A DNA stretch of 64,000 nt from AP-15 sp963735445. Its GTDB lineage: Bacteria > Pseudomonadota > Alphaproteobacteria > ATCC43930 > CGMCC-115725. Position numbers and translations under genes: made by a program. Positions 25,615 through 34,380 of this stretch are shown piece by piece; the stretch's first letter is position 1; every line of letters starts with the position of its first letter. Under the pieces are notes generated by a model that was not told the DNA's origin, did no database searches, and saw nothing but the letters and a program-made list of their open reading frames with translations. The DNA is taken from positions 1 through 64,000 of the forward strand of contig CAVTLC010000042.1 in NCBI GenBank assembly GCA_963735445.1. Direction: 5' to 3'.

Positions 25615-26391
25615 GTGCGGGATTTGGCGCGTGTATTCATCACGGGATCATCGGACGGCCTCGGCCTGATGGCGGCCCAGTTGCTAATCGAGCAAGGTCA
25701 CCAGGTCGTATTGCATGGGCGCAACGAGGCTCGAAGTCGCGATGCCCTCGCGGCTGCGGTCGGCGCTCAGGGGGTGGTTTCTGGGGACCTCTCGACGATC
25801 GCAGGGACAAGAACCGTTGCCGACCAGGTAAATGAGCTCGGCCGTTTCGACGCTGTAATCCACAATGCAGGCCTCGGCTATCGCGAGCGGCGAGTAGAGA
25901 CGGAACCGGGAATTCCGAGCCTCTTTGCTGTCAATGTGCTCGCCCCGTACATTTTGACGGCGCTGATCACAAAACCGAAACGGCTGGTGTATTTGAGCTC
26001 CGGGATGCACCGCGGCGCGCGGCCGCGCATGGACGATCTGTGCTGGACCAACCGAGGCTGGAGCGGCTCCTCGGCCTATGCGGAAAGCAAGCTGTGCGAT
26101 GTCTTATTGGCGTTCGCCGTCGCCCGTCGCTGGAAAGATGTCAAATCCAATGCGCTGGAGCCCGGCTGGGTGGCGACGAAGATGGGCGGCCCGGGGGCGT
26201 CAGACGATCTGCATCAGGGATGCGTAACCCAGGCATGGCTGGCGACAAGCGAAGACGAGTTGGCTCGTTCGAGCGGCGCGTATTTCTATCATCAGCGTCT
26301 TCGATCGCCGAACCCGATCGCGAGTGACGTCAGAGTTCAGGAGGAGTTGCTAGCCGAATGCGGCCGTATCTCCGGCATCGTTCTCGACTGA
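25615..26391 (+). CDS. SDR-family NAD(P)-dependent oxidoreductase
   Basis: A 258-residue short-chain dehydrogenase. The cofactor loop is TGSSDGLG near the N-terminus, followed by HGRNEARSRDALAA (NADP-type basic residues) and NAGLGYRE. The catalytic triad is intact: Ser in YLSSGMHRG, Tyr and Lys in YAESK. ALEPGWVATKMGGPGA is the family's PG loop. The start is uncertain between GTG 25615 and TTG 25624; AGAAGG is better spaced for the TTG. The substrate is unknown and no operon partner is present. Confidence 0.82.
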   Translation: MRDLARVFITGSSDGLGLMAAQLLIEQGHQVVLHGRNEARSRDALAAAVGAQGVVSGDLSTIAGTRTVADQVNELGRFDAVIHNAGLGYRERRVETEPGIPSLFAVNVLAPYILTALITKPKRLVYLSSGMHRGARPRMDDLCWTNRGWSGSSAYAESKLCDVLLAFAVARRWKDVKSNALEPGWVATKMGGPGASDDLHQGCVTQAWLATSEDELARSSGAYFYHQRLRSPNPIASDVRVQEELLAECGRISGIVLD

Positions 26392-27051
26392 CCCGGCCAG
26401 TGCGCACACTGGTCAGCAAGATCGAGCAAGATTGATGCCCGCCGTTGCGTAAGTATCGGGAGGTCACGCAACAATGGTTGCGAAATCTCAAATCATATTT
26501 GTGTGCAACTGGTTTTGAGGGAGTTGCGTGCGCTGCATAGGAGCAAGGTCCTGCGCAACTAATGGATTGCACCAGCTCCTCAAGCCCTCAGGCAAGGTCC
26601 GCGAGACGCACCCGGTAGGTTCGATCTGCGATCACGATTTCGGCGTGTTCACTGTCACCAACATCGCGACGGAAAACACCGATGCGATCCCGCCAGCGCA
26701 CGCGCTCTCCAGGATGCCAAAGGCGGCTAATCAAGGGTTGCAAAGGTGCCGCGGGCCGAGAGTGCCGTTGACTTGCCTTTCGTCGCTCACCGCCAGGCAA
26801 TCGCTGTGTACCGGTCATGTTCATGCCTCACTCGAAAATTCTGTCGTATTAGCCTTCGCTGACGGGAACCGCCCGCGCGCGGCAATAGCCGATACCTGCG
26901 TCGGAGCGCTCGCCTCCTAGCGCGAGAGTGAGGCCTTCTCGTAAGCAGGCGGAGGTGTTTCGCCCTTTAGACTAGACGCGATTTAGGACGTTAGGCGCGT
27001 ACTACGAGAAAGTGCGGTGATGGAGCTGCGGGAAAAGAGAATTCTACCGTT
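26392..27051. other. Intergenic region with one possible small gene
   Basis: Apart from the possible 78-codon gene at 26588-26824 I see no gene, tRNA or repeat array in these 660 bases. Confidence 0.35.
26588..26824 (-). CDS. Small hypothetical protein
   Basis: A 78-residue frame whose C-terminal half, HPGERVRWRDRIGVFRRDVG then DSEHAEIVIADRTYRVRLAD, looks like a compact beta-rich domain. A small SH3/KOW-like fold would fit, but this is a guess. The N-terminal half is rich in basic residues and Pro. I do not recognise the family and cannot show a strong ribosome site. It lies just outside the integrated element and may be a truncated copy of a longer protein. Confidence 0.4.
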   Translation of the reverse strand: MNMTGTQRLPGGERRKASQRHSRPAAPLQPLISRLWHPGERVRWRDRIGVFRRDVGDSEHAEIVIADRTYRVRLADLA

Positions 27052-27675
27052 TTAGATCAGGCGTAAACCAGTCGCCTCTGGACCCTTCCTACCGTCGATC
27101 ACGTCGACGGCGACCCGCTGGCCCTCCGTCAGGCCCGTGATCCCGGAGCGCTCCAGCGCCGAAGCGTGCACAAAGATATCCTTGCCGCCCCGATCTGAGG
27201 CGATAAAGCCAAACCCCTTCACCGCGTTGTACCACTTGACCGTGCCGGCTTCGTCGACGGCGGTTTGGTTGGCCGGCGGATACACAGGTCGCTCCGGTCG
27301 GGCGCGTCGGAGCGGCTCTTGCTGCGCGGTGCTGCTGTCGACGCTCAGGATTTCGGTCACCTGTGGCCCTTTGGCACCGGGACCGGCGCGAACTTCGAGT
27401 GTCGCGCCCGGCGGCACGGTATCGTTGCCGCTGCGCTCGACAACACTCACATGCAGGAAGGCATCGCCGGACCCATCGGCAAGCTCGACGAAACCGAATC
27501 CCTTGTCGGGATTGTACCATTTGACGACGGCCTGGACCGGGGGACCGGAGGGCGCTTCAAACCTCTGACCGCCAAATTGTGGTGCAGACCCGAAACTGCG
27601 CCGGGGTGCTTCAAAGTTGTCGTCGTCGAAGCCGCGGCGGCGGGTCGGTCGAAAATCTCTGTCTCTGCTGCTCAC
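27052..27675 (-). CDS. Tandem cold-shock-domain protein
   Basis: A 207-residue protein with a low-complexity, Arg-rich N-terminus (~45 residues) and two cold-shock domains. The first has AVVKWYNPDKGFGFVELADG (RNP1 KGFGFV) and DAFLHVSVVERSG (RNP2). The second has GTVKWYNAVKGFGFIASDRG and DIFVHASALERSG. Two-domain CSPs of this size are typical of alphaproteobacteria and bind single-stranded nucleic acid as RNA chaperones. The ATG at 27675 is well placed and the gene is intact. It is probably a chromosomal gene beside the left edge of the mobile element. Confidence 0.92.
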   Translation of the reverse strand: MSSRDRDFRPTRRRGFDDDNFEAPRRSFGSAPQFGGQRFEAPSGPPVQAVVKWYNPDKGFGFVELADGSGDAFLHVSVVERSGNDTVPPGATLEVRAGPGAKGPQVTEILSVDSSTAQQEPLRRARPERPVYPPANQTAVDEAGTVKWYNAVKGFGFIASDRGGKDIFVHASALERSGITGLTEGQRVAVDVIDGRKGPEATGLRLI

Positions 27676-27754
27676 TTGAGTTCCTGGGGCCGCATATCTG
27701 TTAATATCTTACCAAATATCCGCAAATTATAGCCCTACCACGCTTACATGCGAT

Positions 27755-28095
27755 CTAGCCGACCAGATCCTCAGGATGGGCCTGACGCACCAACCCCACG
27801 ACCCGCGCCGAAAACGCCTCCTTGAGGCGGCGAGAACGCCACGCCACCACCCGGGCATAAGCCGGTTTGCCGGTGTCGTCGCGGCGCAGGTGACCGGCGC
27901 GGTCGACTGCGGTTTGGTCGGCAGCGCCGCCCAGGGCTGGCCGTCCTGCCCGCGCAGCACCGGCACATCGTAAAGCTTCAGCCCGATCGGCAATTCGACC
28001 TCGGCAAAACCGAGCAGCTTGCCCTGGCGTAACCGGCGCCAGCCCAACAGACGCATCCGGTATTGCGGCCGCATATCGGGCCCAGCCATGGTCAT
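27755..28095 (-). pseudogene. Small unknown protein of the element, one frameshift
   Basis: From the ATG at 28095 the frame reads MTMAGPDMRPQYRMRLLGWR then RLRQGKLLGFAEVELPIGLK and QPWAALPTKPQ. After a single lost base near 27905 the natural continuation is DRAGHLRRDDTGKPAYARVV and AWRSRRLKEAFSARVVGLVR ending at the TAG at 27755-27757. The unshifted frame instead runs to 27727 in low-quality sequence. The reading frame is also open upstream to 28371 (MAENNVIPFAVPGAVPDQWK), which may be a separate small gene or its N-terminus. Function is unknown. It is the most downstream gene of the element's leftward series. Confidence 0.5.
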
Positions 28096-28394
28096 CACGA
28101 CACCTCGCGCTTCAAGGAGACGTCGATCATGGGGCAAGCAAAACGTTGCCGCGAAATGATCGGAGCGGTCGCCGGCACGTTTGTCGACATCCGCACGGGT
28201 GCGAGCTCGCCGACCCGCTATTCCGGGCGACTGGGCGAATTTCTTACCGGGATCAACCCAAGAGGGATCAGCATCGACAACACTAACCAACAATGGCGCG
28301 GGCAGAAGCTCTTTCCATTGGTCAGGGACCGCGCCAGGGACAGCGAAAGGGATGACGTTGTTCTCTGCCATAGTCGTCCTCCTTTTACCCGCGC

Positions 28395-28742
28395 TCAGGC
28401 AGGCTTGTGGAAGCGATTGATTATGTCATTACGGATGGCTTGCCAGTCCTGCATGTCGCATGGGACTTCGGAGCGGCTGTCATAAACGACGACCCCGTCT
28501 TGCTCGACCGTCAGGTAGCGGGTGTTATTCGGCACGATATTGAAGAATGACGTGCGCTGCTTGCGTGGTTCAGAAAAGGAAACCGAAACCGCGATGGGGT
28601 GCTGGGCATAGGGCGCCGGCTCTCTGGCTGACCACTGGCGCACCGGCGTTTCGAGCCGACCAAAAACTGCGCAATACTGGATAATCGTGGCCTTGCCGCC
28701 TCCTCGCAGTACCGGCGCTTGGGTAGATGTGCGTTCATCCAT
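28395..28742 (-). CDS. Small unknown protein, copy A of a duplicated gene
   Basis: About 115 residues from the ATG at 28742 (MDERTSTQAPVLRGGGKATI). The sequence continues IQYCAVFGRLETPVRQWS, SVSFSEPRKQRTSFFNIVPN and NTRYLTVEQDGVVVYDSRSE. A second copy with the same order of motifs lies at 29908-30306, broken by a stop codon. The serine recombinase gene lies between the two copies. I do not recognise the family. An alternative start at 28778 adds 12 residues. The retained similarity across the whole length indicates selection on copy A, so it is likely functional. Confidence 0.6.
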   Translation of the reverse strand: MDERTSTQAPVLRGGGKATIIQYCAVFGRLETPVRQWSAREPAPYAQHPIAVSVSFSEPRKQRTSFFNIVPNNTRYLTVEQDGVVVYDSRSEVPCDMQDWQAIRNDIINRFHKPA

Positions 28743-28853
28743 CAGCCGATTTCCTTTCGTCTTCGAGAGGCGTGTCACGAACCCCCTCGTGCCAGTATCC
28801 GCGCACGGTCGTTATCGCCCAACGCCGTCCGACGTTTGCCGGTTGGTGAATGC

Positions 28854-29459
28854 CTAAACGGTTGGCGCTGTCGCGGTTTCAGCTTTCAAGCGCTGCACCA
28901 CGCTGACGCCGCAGCCGACGATATGCGCGGTTTTCACGATGCCAGTTCCGACCGCGAGGAGATCGCGCACACGTTGCTGCTTGGCGTCGGACAGCAGCGG
29001 TCGACCGAGGCGCTTACCCTGGCTGCGGGCGCGGCCGAGGCCAGCCTTGACGCGCTCGACGATCATCGCGCGCTCAAACTCGGCAAAGACGCCCAGCATC
29101 TGAAACATGGCGCGGCCGGCCGGAGTGCCGGTATCGAGCCCTTGAACGTGCAGATAAAGGTCAACATCCTTGGCGTGCATCTCACCAAGGAAGGCGACGA
29201 GGTGCTGCAGGCTTCGGCCAAGGCGATCGACTGACCAGGCTGCAACGCTATCAAACTCGCGCCGGGCAATGCCACGGCAAAGCTGATCATAACCAGGGCG
29301 CCTGTCGCGACCTTTGGCGCCGCTCACGCCTTCATCGCAATACTCGGCGACGATATCCCAGCCATGACGCTCAGCGACCGCCTGGAGCTCGTGTCGCTGG
29401 TTTTCGATCGTCTGCCCGTCCGTCGACACCCGCAGATAGAGAGCAATGCGTTTGGGTAT
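28854..29459 (-). CDS. Serine recombinase (resolvase/invertase family)
   Basis: About 200 residues of a small serine recombinase. The catalytic domain starts PKRIALYLRVSTDGQTIENQ with the nucleophilic Ser in RVST. It continues CDEGVSGAKGRDRRPGYDQL and SVAAWSVDRLGRSLQHLVAF (active-site arginines) and ends with an HTH-like region (AHIVGCGVSVVQRL). The conserved N-terminus begins at codon 29459-29457, which is ATA where homologues have ATG, seven bases after a perfect AAGGAGG. A GTG at 29429 would cut off the first strand and the residues before Ser-Thr. Either ATA is used at low efficiency or the start is mutated. It probably serves the element's movement or multimer resolution. Confidence 0.82.
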   Translation of the reverse strand: MPKRIALYLRVSTDGQTIENQRHELQAVAERHGWDIVAEYCDEGVSGAKGRDRRPGYDQLCRGIARREFDSVAAWSVDRLGRSLQHLVAFLGEMHAKDVDLYLHVQGLDTGTPAGRAMFQMLGVFAEFERAMIVERVKAGLGRARSQGKRLGRPLLSDAKQQRVRDLLAVGTGIVKTAHIVGCGVSVVQRLKAETATAPTV

Positions 29460-29606
29460 GAGCGCCTCCTTGAACAGGCAGACGATAGCGTGGTCTCATA
29501 CGGAAAGCGATCGTTTTCCGTATGTCTCGCATCGATCATTCACCGCCGCAGCAAACCTCATCCGTGACAGCCTGATTGCGGCGAGGTTTTCGGTATGGGA
29601 CATTGC

Positions 29607-29717
29607 CTAGAGCCAGGTCTCAACGATTTTGGGCAAGTCCTCGCTCGCGCGCTCCGGCCGGGTCAATCTCATCGGCGTCAGCATGTCACGCAGCTCGGCG
29701 AGACTGTCGTGGGTCAT
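29607..29717 (-). CDS. Possible 36-residue small protein
   Basis: A short frame from ATG 29717 to TAG 29607 encodes MTHDSLAELRDMLTPMRLTR then PERASEDLPKIVETWL. Its amphipathic helix and tidy C-terminus look protein-like, but the length is small and I cannot name a family. It may be a real small gene of the element or the tail of a lost longer gene. Confidence 0.28.
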   Translation of the reverse strand: MTHDSLAELRDMLTPMRLTRPERASEDLPKIVETWL

Positions 29718-29889
29718 GACAAACCCGGGTTACCTGCGGCGCAGGTAGGGCTATGTGCATGAGGGCGACCCATGCTAGGCCGTATTCCCGGCGGCCCGTA
29801 GACGACCCACATCGGCAACCGCCGGCGCAGCCCCAGGTCAGCTTGGTAAAGTATGCGACGCCGAGCACGATGGCGACCGGATAACCGTC

Positions 29890-29927
29890 GCGGTAGTGTC
29901 CTAATTCTCAAATTAGGACACTACCGC
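29890..29927. repeat. Perfect 17-bp inverted repeat with 4-base loop
   Basis: GCGGTAGTGTCCTAATT at 29890-29906 and AATTAGGACACTACCGC at 29911-29927 are exact inverse copies around CTCA. The right arm overlaps the 3' end of the copy B pseudogene. The sequence looks like two transposon ends placed head to head or a strong terminator/operator; no T-run follows on either strand. Confidence 0.6.
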
Positions 29928-30306
29928 CGTCGCTGCTCCATTTCACGTTAACCTCATTTTTTTTAGATCGATCTCGCCTGGTCAGCCGCTTGCAGGACCG
30001 AGCGCTGATGCAATCGCTTTCGCATGGGACTTCGGTGCGGCTGCCACAGACAATGACCCCGTCCTGCTCGACTGTCAGGTAGCGAATGTTGTCCAGATCG
30101 ACCACGAAGTATGACGTGCGCCGCTTGCCTGGCTCGGAGAAGGAGACCGAAACCACGACGGGGTACTAAGCATCGGGCGCTGGCTCGCCGATCGACCACA
30201 GGCGCACCGCCGTTTCGAGCCGACCAAAAACCGCGCAGTGCAGGATGATCGTGGCCTTGCCGCCTTTCCGCAGTGCCGGCACTTGGGCAGATACGCGTTC
30301 ATTCAT
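29908..30306 (-). pseudogene. Copy B of the duplicated small gene, amber-interrupted
   Basis: From ATG 30306 the frame reads MNERVSAQVPALRKGGKATI then ILHCAVFGRLETAVRLWS and GEPAPDA, and meets TAG at 30168-30166. In the same frame it continues VVVSVSFSEPGKRRTSYFVV and DNIRYLTVEQDGVIVCGSRT. The match to copy A (28395-28742) is residue by residue up to SEVPC/TEVPC, after which the C-terminus differs. A single nonsense change without frameshift means recent loss, or readthrough in a suppressor background, for which there is no evidence. Confidence 0.6.
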
Positions 30307-30461
30307 GAGCCGAATTCCAGTTATTTCACGAACCCCCTCGCGCCAGTAGCCATTTCACCGCAACTTATTTTCAGGTGTGGCAACTGCGTGCCGGCCAACC
30401 GTCATTTCACCACCGCCATCGAGGTGTCGTGCTGCGTTGGGGCACAATCTCGCGCAAACAG

Positions 30462-30968
30462 TCATTCGACGGCCTCGGGCTCGTCTGTGGGTGTGGGCGT
30501 GATATCGACCATTTCGCCGTCTTCGGTGACTGACCAGAACACCGGCTGCCCAGAGCCGGGCACTCCAGGAGGACGCACCTCGATCGACGCCTGCCGTTGA
30601 TGAATAAACGGCAGCACTGTGCTGTTGACCGAAATCCAGATCTTCATTGCTTCGAGTTTGGTGACGCCGCCCAATAACTGCGCCAGGGCATCCAACACGC
30701 CAGGGCTCAGCACTGGCAGACCGCCAATCGAAATCATGAATTCGAGAGGATCGCGGCCACCATGCTTGGCAATAAACCACCGCGACAGCTCGTCGGTGCG
30801 CTTGTTGCGTGCACCCGGCGGTCGCCCCGGCCCTCGGCTGCGCTGCGCAACCTTTGATAGGTTTCGCGAGGGTGCTGCGAACAGATCGCCCTGGGCCTCG
30901 TCGGGCTCGTCGACCTCGGCCTCGAGCTCGTGCCAGGCCTCCAGTGCGAGGTCCAGCGCGGTTTTCAT
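30462..30968 (-). CDS. Terminase small-subunit-like / phage-type DNA-binding protein
   Basis: About 168 residues from ATG 30968 (AAGGG upstream); ATG 30983 is an alternative. A basic, AT-hook-like stretch SRGPGRPPGARNKRTDELSR is followed by WFIAKHGGRDPLEFMISIGG and a helical region (LDALAQLLGGVTKLEAMKIW). GRPPGARNKRT followed by a HGGRDPLE motif is typical of small phage proteins annotated as terminase small subunits or packaging DNA-binding proteins. No large terminase or structural gene is present, so the element may be a satellite or plasmid-like rather than a complete phage. Confidence 0.6.
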   Translation of the reverse strand: MKTALDLALEAWHELEAEVDEPDEAQGDLFAAPSRNLSKVAQRSRGPGRPPGARNKRTDELSRWFIAKHGGRDPLEFMISIGGLPVLSPGVLDALAQLLGGVTKLEAMKIWISVNSTVLPFIHQRQASIEVRPPGVPGSGQPVFWSVTEDGEMVDITPTPTDEPEAVE

Positions 30969-30983
30969 CCCGTCGCCCTTCAT

Positions 30984-31440
30984 CTGACAATATCACCCTG
31001 ATTTTTAATTCAAAACCGCGGAGCAACAAAGGTCACCCATGTTGACCTGCGAAGGCTATCGAAGGGATCAAATGTCATTGCCCTCATGCATGGGCGCGCG
31101 TGCCGCGCGCGCGTGCACTGCGCGATAGGGGAGAACAAATCATCCCTTCGACTGCCTTCGCTGTTACCCACATACCACATTCGTTGCCATCCTGCCACAC
31201 ACACTCCCGGTGACTATCTATCGCCATCACAATTAGTATACAGCGGAAAGACACTCGTCACGCGAGCGCTCGCTGAGCGTGTATTAGTTACATTGTCGAA
31301 CAATCCTAGTTATTCGTCGCATCACCCCCCAAAAAACTCGTCGATTGTCGGCATCAGCTCCGGATCCTCTTCGCTCAATTCCCGCACCGATAAGCCCCGC
31401 GAAACACCAATTGCCGAGCCGCGAAGTCAGGGCTACTTGA
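30984..31440. other. Intergenic ~450 bp of the element
   Basis: A nearly alternating purine-pyrimidine GC run spans about 31093-31124 (GCGCGCGTGCCGCGCGCGCG and on). A possible small coding piece lies on the minus strand at 31322-31451: ATG overlapping the previous stop gives MPINQVALTSRLG, and after a one-base shift SVRELSEEDPELMPTIDEFF ending GG-stop. I treat it as a possible frameshifted 42-residue gene only. Confidence 0.3.
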
Positions 31441-31698
31441 TTAATCGGCATTGTGCCGCCCGACATATTGGTTGTTGATAAATCTATGACGATTGAACCG
31501 GGTGCGCTCCGGTTCTTGCCGCTTGCGCTGTTTTACGTTTGCGGCCACAGCCACGATCGCGGCGCGCGACTGTCGCTTGTCCTCGATCCGGATCGCGGCG
31601 GACATTTCGTTGCGCTCAGCCGGAGTGCCCCAGCGTTCGATATACTTAACCGCACTGTCGACTTGCCGGATTGGTGTGGTCGGTGCCTTTGTCGTCAT
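31441..31698 (-). CDS. Small basic hypothetical protein downstream of the primase
   Basis: An 85-residue protein starting MTTKAPTTPIRQVDSAVKYI with GGAGGG and a second AAAGG just before the ATG, a convincing translation start. The middle (AAIRIEDKRQSRAAIVAVAA) is a charged helix and the protein is strongly basic towards the C-terminus, suggesting nucleic-acid binding. It follows the primase gene by 24 bases on the same strand and is probably its operon partner. Family unknown. Confidence 0.5.
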   Translation of the reverse strand: MTTKAPTTPIRQVDSAVKYIERWGTPAERNEMSAAIRIEDKRQSRAAIVAVAANVKQRKRQEPERTRFNRHRFINNQYVGRHNAD

Positions 31699-31722
31699 CC
31701 TTTGCCCTCCATGTTTCTAGGT

Positions 31723-33250
31723 TTAGATTTCCAATTCTGCATTGTGTTGCCGCAAGCGCAGCCCCCGAAACCCGGCGCGCCGGGTCTTCGGATGTTTCCA
31801 ATTAGAATTGTAGCCAAGAACATTTTCGATTAGTTCGGCAAATCGCTTTTCCGACGGCACATATTCGTTGGCTTCCTTTAGCCACGCGACATAACTGCGG
31901 TAAAGGGTCCGGGTTTCGACTGTGAACACATCCTTGCGCTCACAGGCTTCCTCGAGCCAAGCGTCGATGCTATTCTCAAATGTAAAATAATGCGCGGTAG
32001 CGTCAGTAACAATTGGTGGCGGTCTCAACCCATATTTAAAGTACAGCACCGCACCATTGACCGCCCACCTCATGATCCCTGGCAATTCGGCCTTGAATTT
32101 CTCGATAAGATCCTTGTCGATGCGGCTTGGCTTGATCAGAAACGGGAGCAATTGTAGACGGCGACGCATTTCAGGTCCGGCATTATTCATTTGCGGGCGG
32201 TAGTTACCGTGAAACATAAGAAGAAAGCGTGGATAATAGTCAAAGAAATCGGAGCGCATAAACCGCGCCGAGACCACATCGCGGCCGGTCAAGGTCAATA
32301 ATCGCTGCTGATCCCAACGCCGCCCCTGCTCGGTCTCGGCCGCGGTCACCAGCCGCTTGCCGACGAAGCCGGCGAGGTCGGTCGGGTGGCGTTGCGACAT
32401 CGTTGCGGTAAAGGAATCCATTGGCGCATTGCGGGCATAGGTGCCGTGCAGCAAACGCACCGTCTCGACAAATTTTGATTTTCCGGTGTTCGAGGGGCCA
32501 TGCAGAAAGACAAATATCTCCTCGGTGGTCAGCCCGGTCAGTGAGTATCCGACCAACCGCTGCAAATAATCGCTATAGGCCTGGTCGCCGCCAGTGACAT
32601 CGGCAAGAAACTGCTTCCAGTGCGGACAATCGCCCTCGGGTGCAGCACCGGCAAGCTCGGTCATCAGATATTCGCGATTTCCCGGCAGCAACGCGCCATT
32701 ACGCAGATCGACAACGCCGCCAGGGGTATTGATCAAACACAAATCCCGATCCCAGACATCTTCTGAGGTTCGCACCCGCGGATCGTTGCGCGCCTGGCGT
32801 GCCACTGCATTGATGGTCCGATCCGACGAAATCGCCCGGCGCAATGCCGGCTTGGTGTCATCGGTCTGCACCGCGACATTGCGGCACACCATTCGCGCCA
32901 GCCAAATAATTTCGTGCTCGTCGATCCTCGATCCAGCGTTGGCTGTCCCAGCGCAACCATTTCTCCCACGCCTGCACATGCCTCCAATCCGGGGAGAGCT
33001 GGTCGGCCAAGATTGCAGCCATCGCGTCATCTGACGCCCAGATCGGCCGCGGCGGTTCTGCGCCAACCGCACCACCGCCTTCGCCACCACCACCATCGCC
33101 GCTGTGGTCGTCCTGATAGTCATCATCGGGCAGCGGCGGCAGAACCTCATGCGCCGGGGCAAATCGGTCGCTGGCCTGGCTCAGCCTGCCGGCAGCAAAG
33201 TCCGCGAGGTTTATGAGTGCACCGCCACCCCTCTTTTTAGGCTTGGTCAC
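31723..33250 (-). pseudogene. P4-type SF3 helicase/primase of the element, one frameshift
   Basis: About 508 codons from the GTG at 33250 (KPKKRGGGALINLADFAAGR). The first frame reaches HVQAWEKWLRWDSQRWIED near 32930, the usual entry of D5/P4-type replication proteins. The second frame resumes DEHEIIWLARMVCRNVAV and carries the superfamily-3 helicase motifs: Walker A HGPSNTGKSKFVETV, Walker B-like RLVTAAETEQGRRW, and the sensor segment RFLLMFHGNYRPQM. One base shift near 32925 separates them and nothing conserved is missing. The start overlaps the end of the TOPRIM gene. Together they form the replication module of an integrated plasmid or phage satellite. Confidence 0.82.
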
Positions 33251-34295
33251 TGATTTGGTCCCCCCTTGGCAGGCGCGCCTCATAGCTCTGCAGCTGTCTG
33301 GCGTAATCGTTGTAGTCCTTGACGTCGTTTTTCCGCTTCCATAGGAGGACCTCGTGGCCAAGCTCCTCAAGGCGGCGGATCACCTTGCGTAACAGGCGGT
33401 CGGCCGCCGAGCCGGGCGGATCCCCTTGCTGCAGCAGCACCACATCCCCGACCGTCTCGGGCAGATCGAGCGTCATCATCGATGACAGGCTGAGCGCACA
33501 GACTGCCCGGTAATGAGGCTCATCAAGTATCGCGCTCAAACAGTCTTCGATGCCCTCGCTAATCATCAATGGCTCACCCGGCACCATTTCCGCCCACGGC
33601 TTGCCGGTAATGCCGCGCGACAAACGGATGCAGCCGCCGGCATAGGCGCCGAGTGTCATTTTCGGATTGCCGACCGGGGCCTTGGTCGCGATCTGGTAGT
33701 CGTTGCAGGCGAGATTGGCACCGTTGGTCAGCCAGGTGCGATGAATCGCACAGTGGCGGCCCAGAGGATCACAGACAGCCGCCACCATCGCCGGCCAATC
33801 GCCACTCTCGGGATGATGCAATAGCGGATGGGTGCGCAACGCCCGCGGCGCCTTGCCGAGGCGGCGCAGATCGATGCCGCGGGTGAGCAGGTATCGATCG
33901 ACAATATCGCCGCGCGCGATCGGTGCGCCCCCAAGCCAGATCTTGAGCGCGGCTTGGCGCTTGTGCAGAGCCTCGCGCTCGGCCTGACGCTGACGCTTGA
34001 GGCGGCGCTGCTCAGCATGGTCGGCGAGTTTCTTCCTGGCCTCGGGATCGATCTCGTTAGCGATGCCGAGCCAGTCACGGGCCCATTTGATCGCCTCGCC
34101 GAGGTCGCCGGAAAACAAAACCGCGGCGACCAGGTCAAGCGCATCGCCGTATTGGCCGGATGCGAAATCGCGCCAGCGCCCGCGCCGACCGTCGACCAAA
34201 TAGACGCACAGCGATTGCCCGGCCTCGCCGGCGAGAGAGCCGACTCGCCAATAGGCGCGCTGGACCAGCACACCGGCCGGCAACAACTGCGCCAC
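33237..34295 (-). CDS. TOPRIM primase-like replication protein of the element
   Basis: A 352-residue frame, probably missing its first ~30-50 residues as annotated: coding-looking sequence (ADTQRLWFYRQQLSERIESL) continues upstream in frame to about 34370 without a normal start. The N-terminal part has a primase-like fold (YLVDGRRGRWRDFASGQYGD). The middle has KIWLGGAPIARGDIVDRYLL then TRGIDLRRLG. The C-terminal TOPRIM domain has the glutamate in PLMISEGIEDCLSAIL but shows LLQQGDPPGSAADRLL where Asp-x-Asp is expected, so the metal-binding pair is incomplete. It is followed by the helicase gene with a 14-base overlap. It probably primes element replication or is a degenerate partner. Confidence 0.75.
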   Translation of the reverse strand: MAQLLPAGVLVQRAYWRVGSLAGEAGQSLCVYLVDGRRGRWRDFASGQYGDALDLVAAVLFSGDLGEAIKWARDWLGIANEIDPEARKKLADHAEQRRLKRQRQAEREALHKRQAALKIWLGGAPIARGDIVDRYLLTRGIDLRRLGKAPRALRTHPLLHHPESGDWPAMVAAVCDPLGRHCAIHRTWLTNGANLACNDYQIATKAPVGNPKMTLGAYAGGCIRLSRGITGKPWAEMVPGEPLMISEGIEDCLSAILDEPHYRAVCALSLSSMMTLDLPETVGDVVLLQQGDPPGSAADRLLRKVIRRLEELGHEVLLWKRKNDVKDYNDYARQLQSYEARLPRGDQISDQA

Positions 34296-34380
34296 TAACG
34301 ATTCGATCCGCTCGGACAGCTGCTGCCGATAAAACCAAAGTCGTTGCGTATCGGCCGCCCCTGCCGAGATGACATTGACT

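Noticed and set aside
29908..30306. Readthrough or recoding of the amber codon in copy B
   Set aside because: No suppressor tRNA, selenocysteine-like or pyrrolysine context is visible, and copy A shows a sense codon there; simple inactivation is enough.
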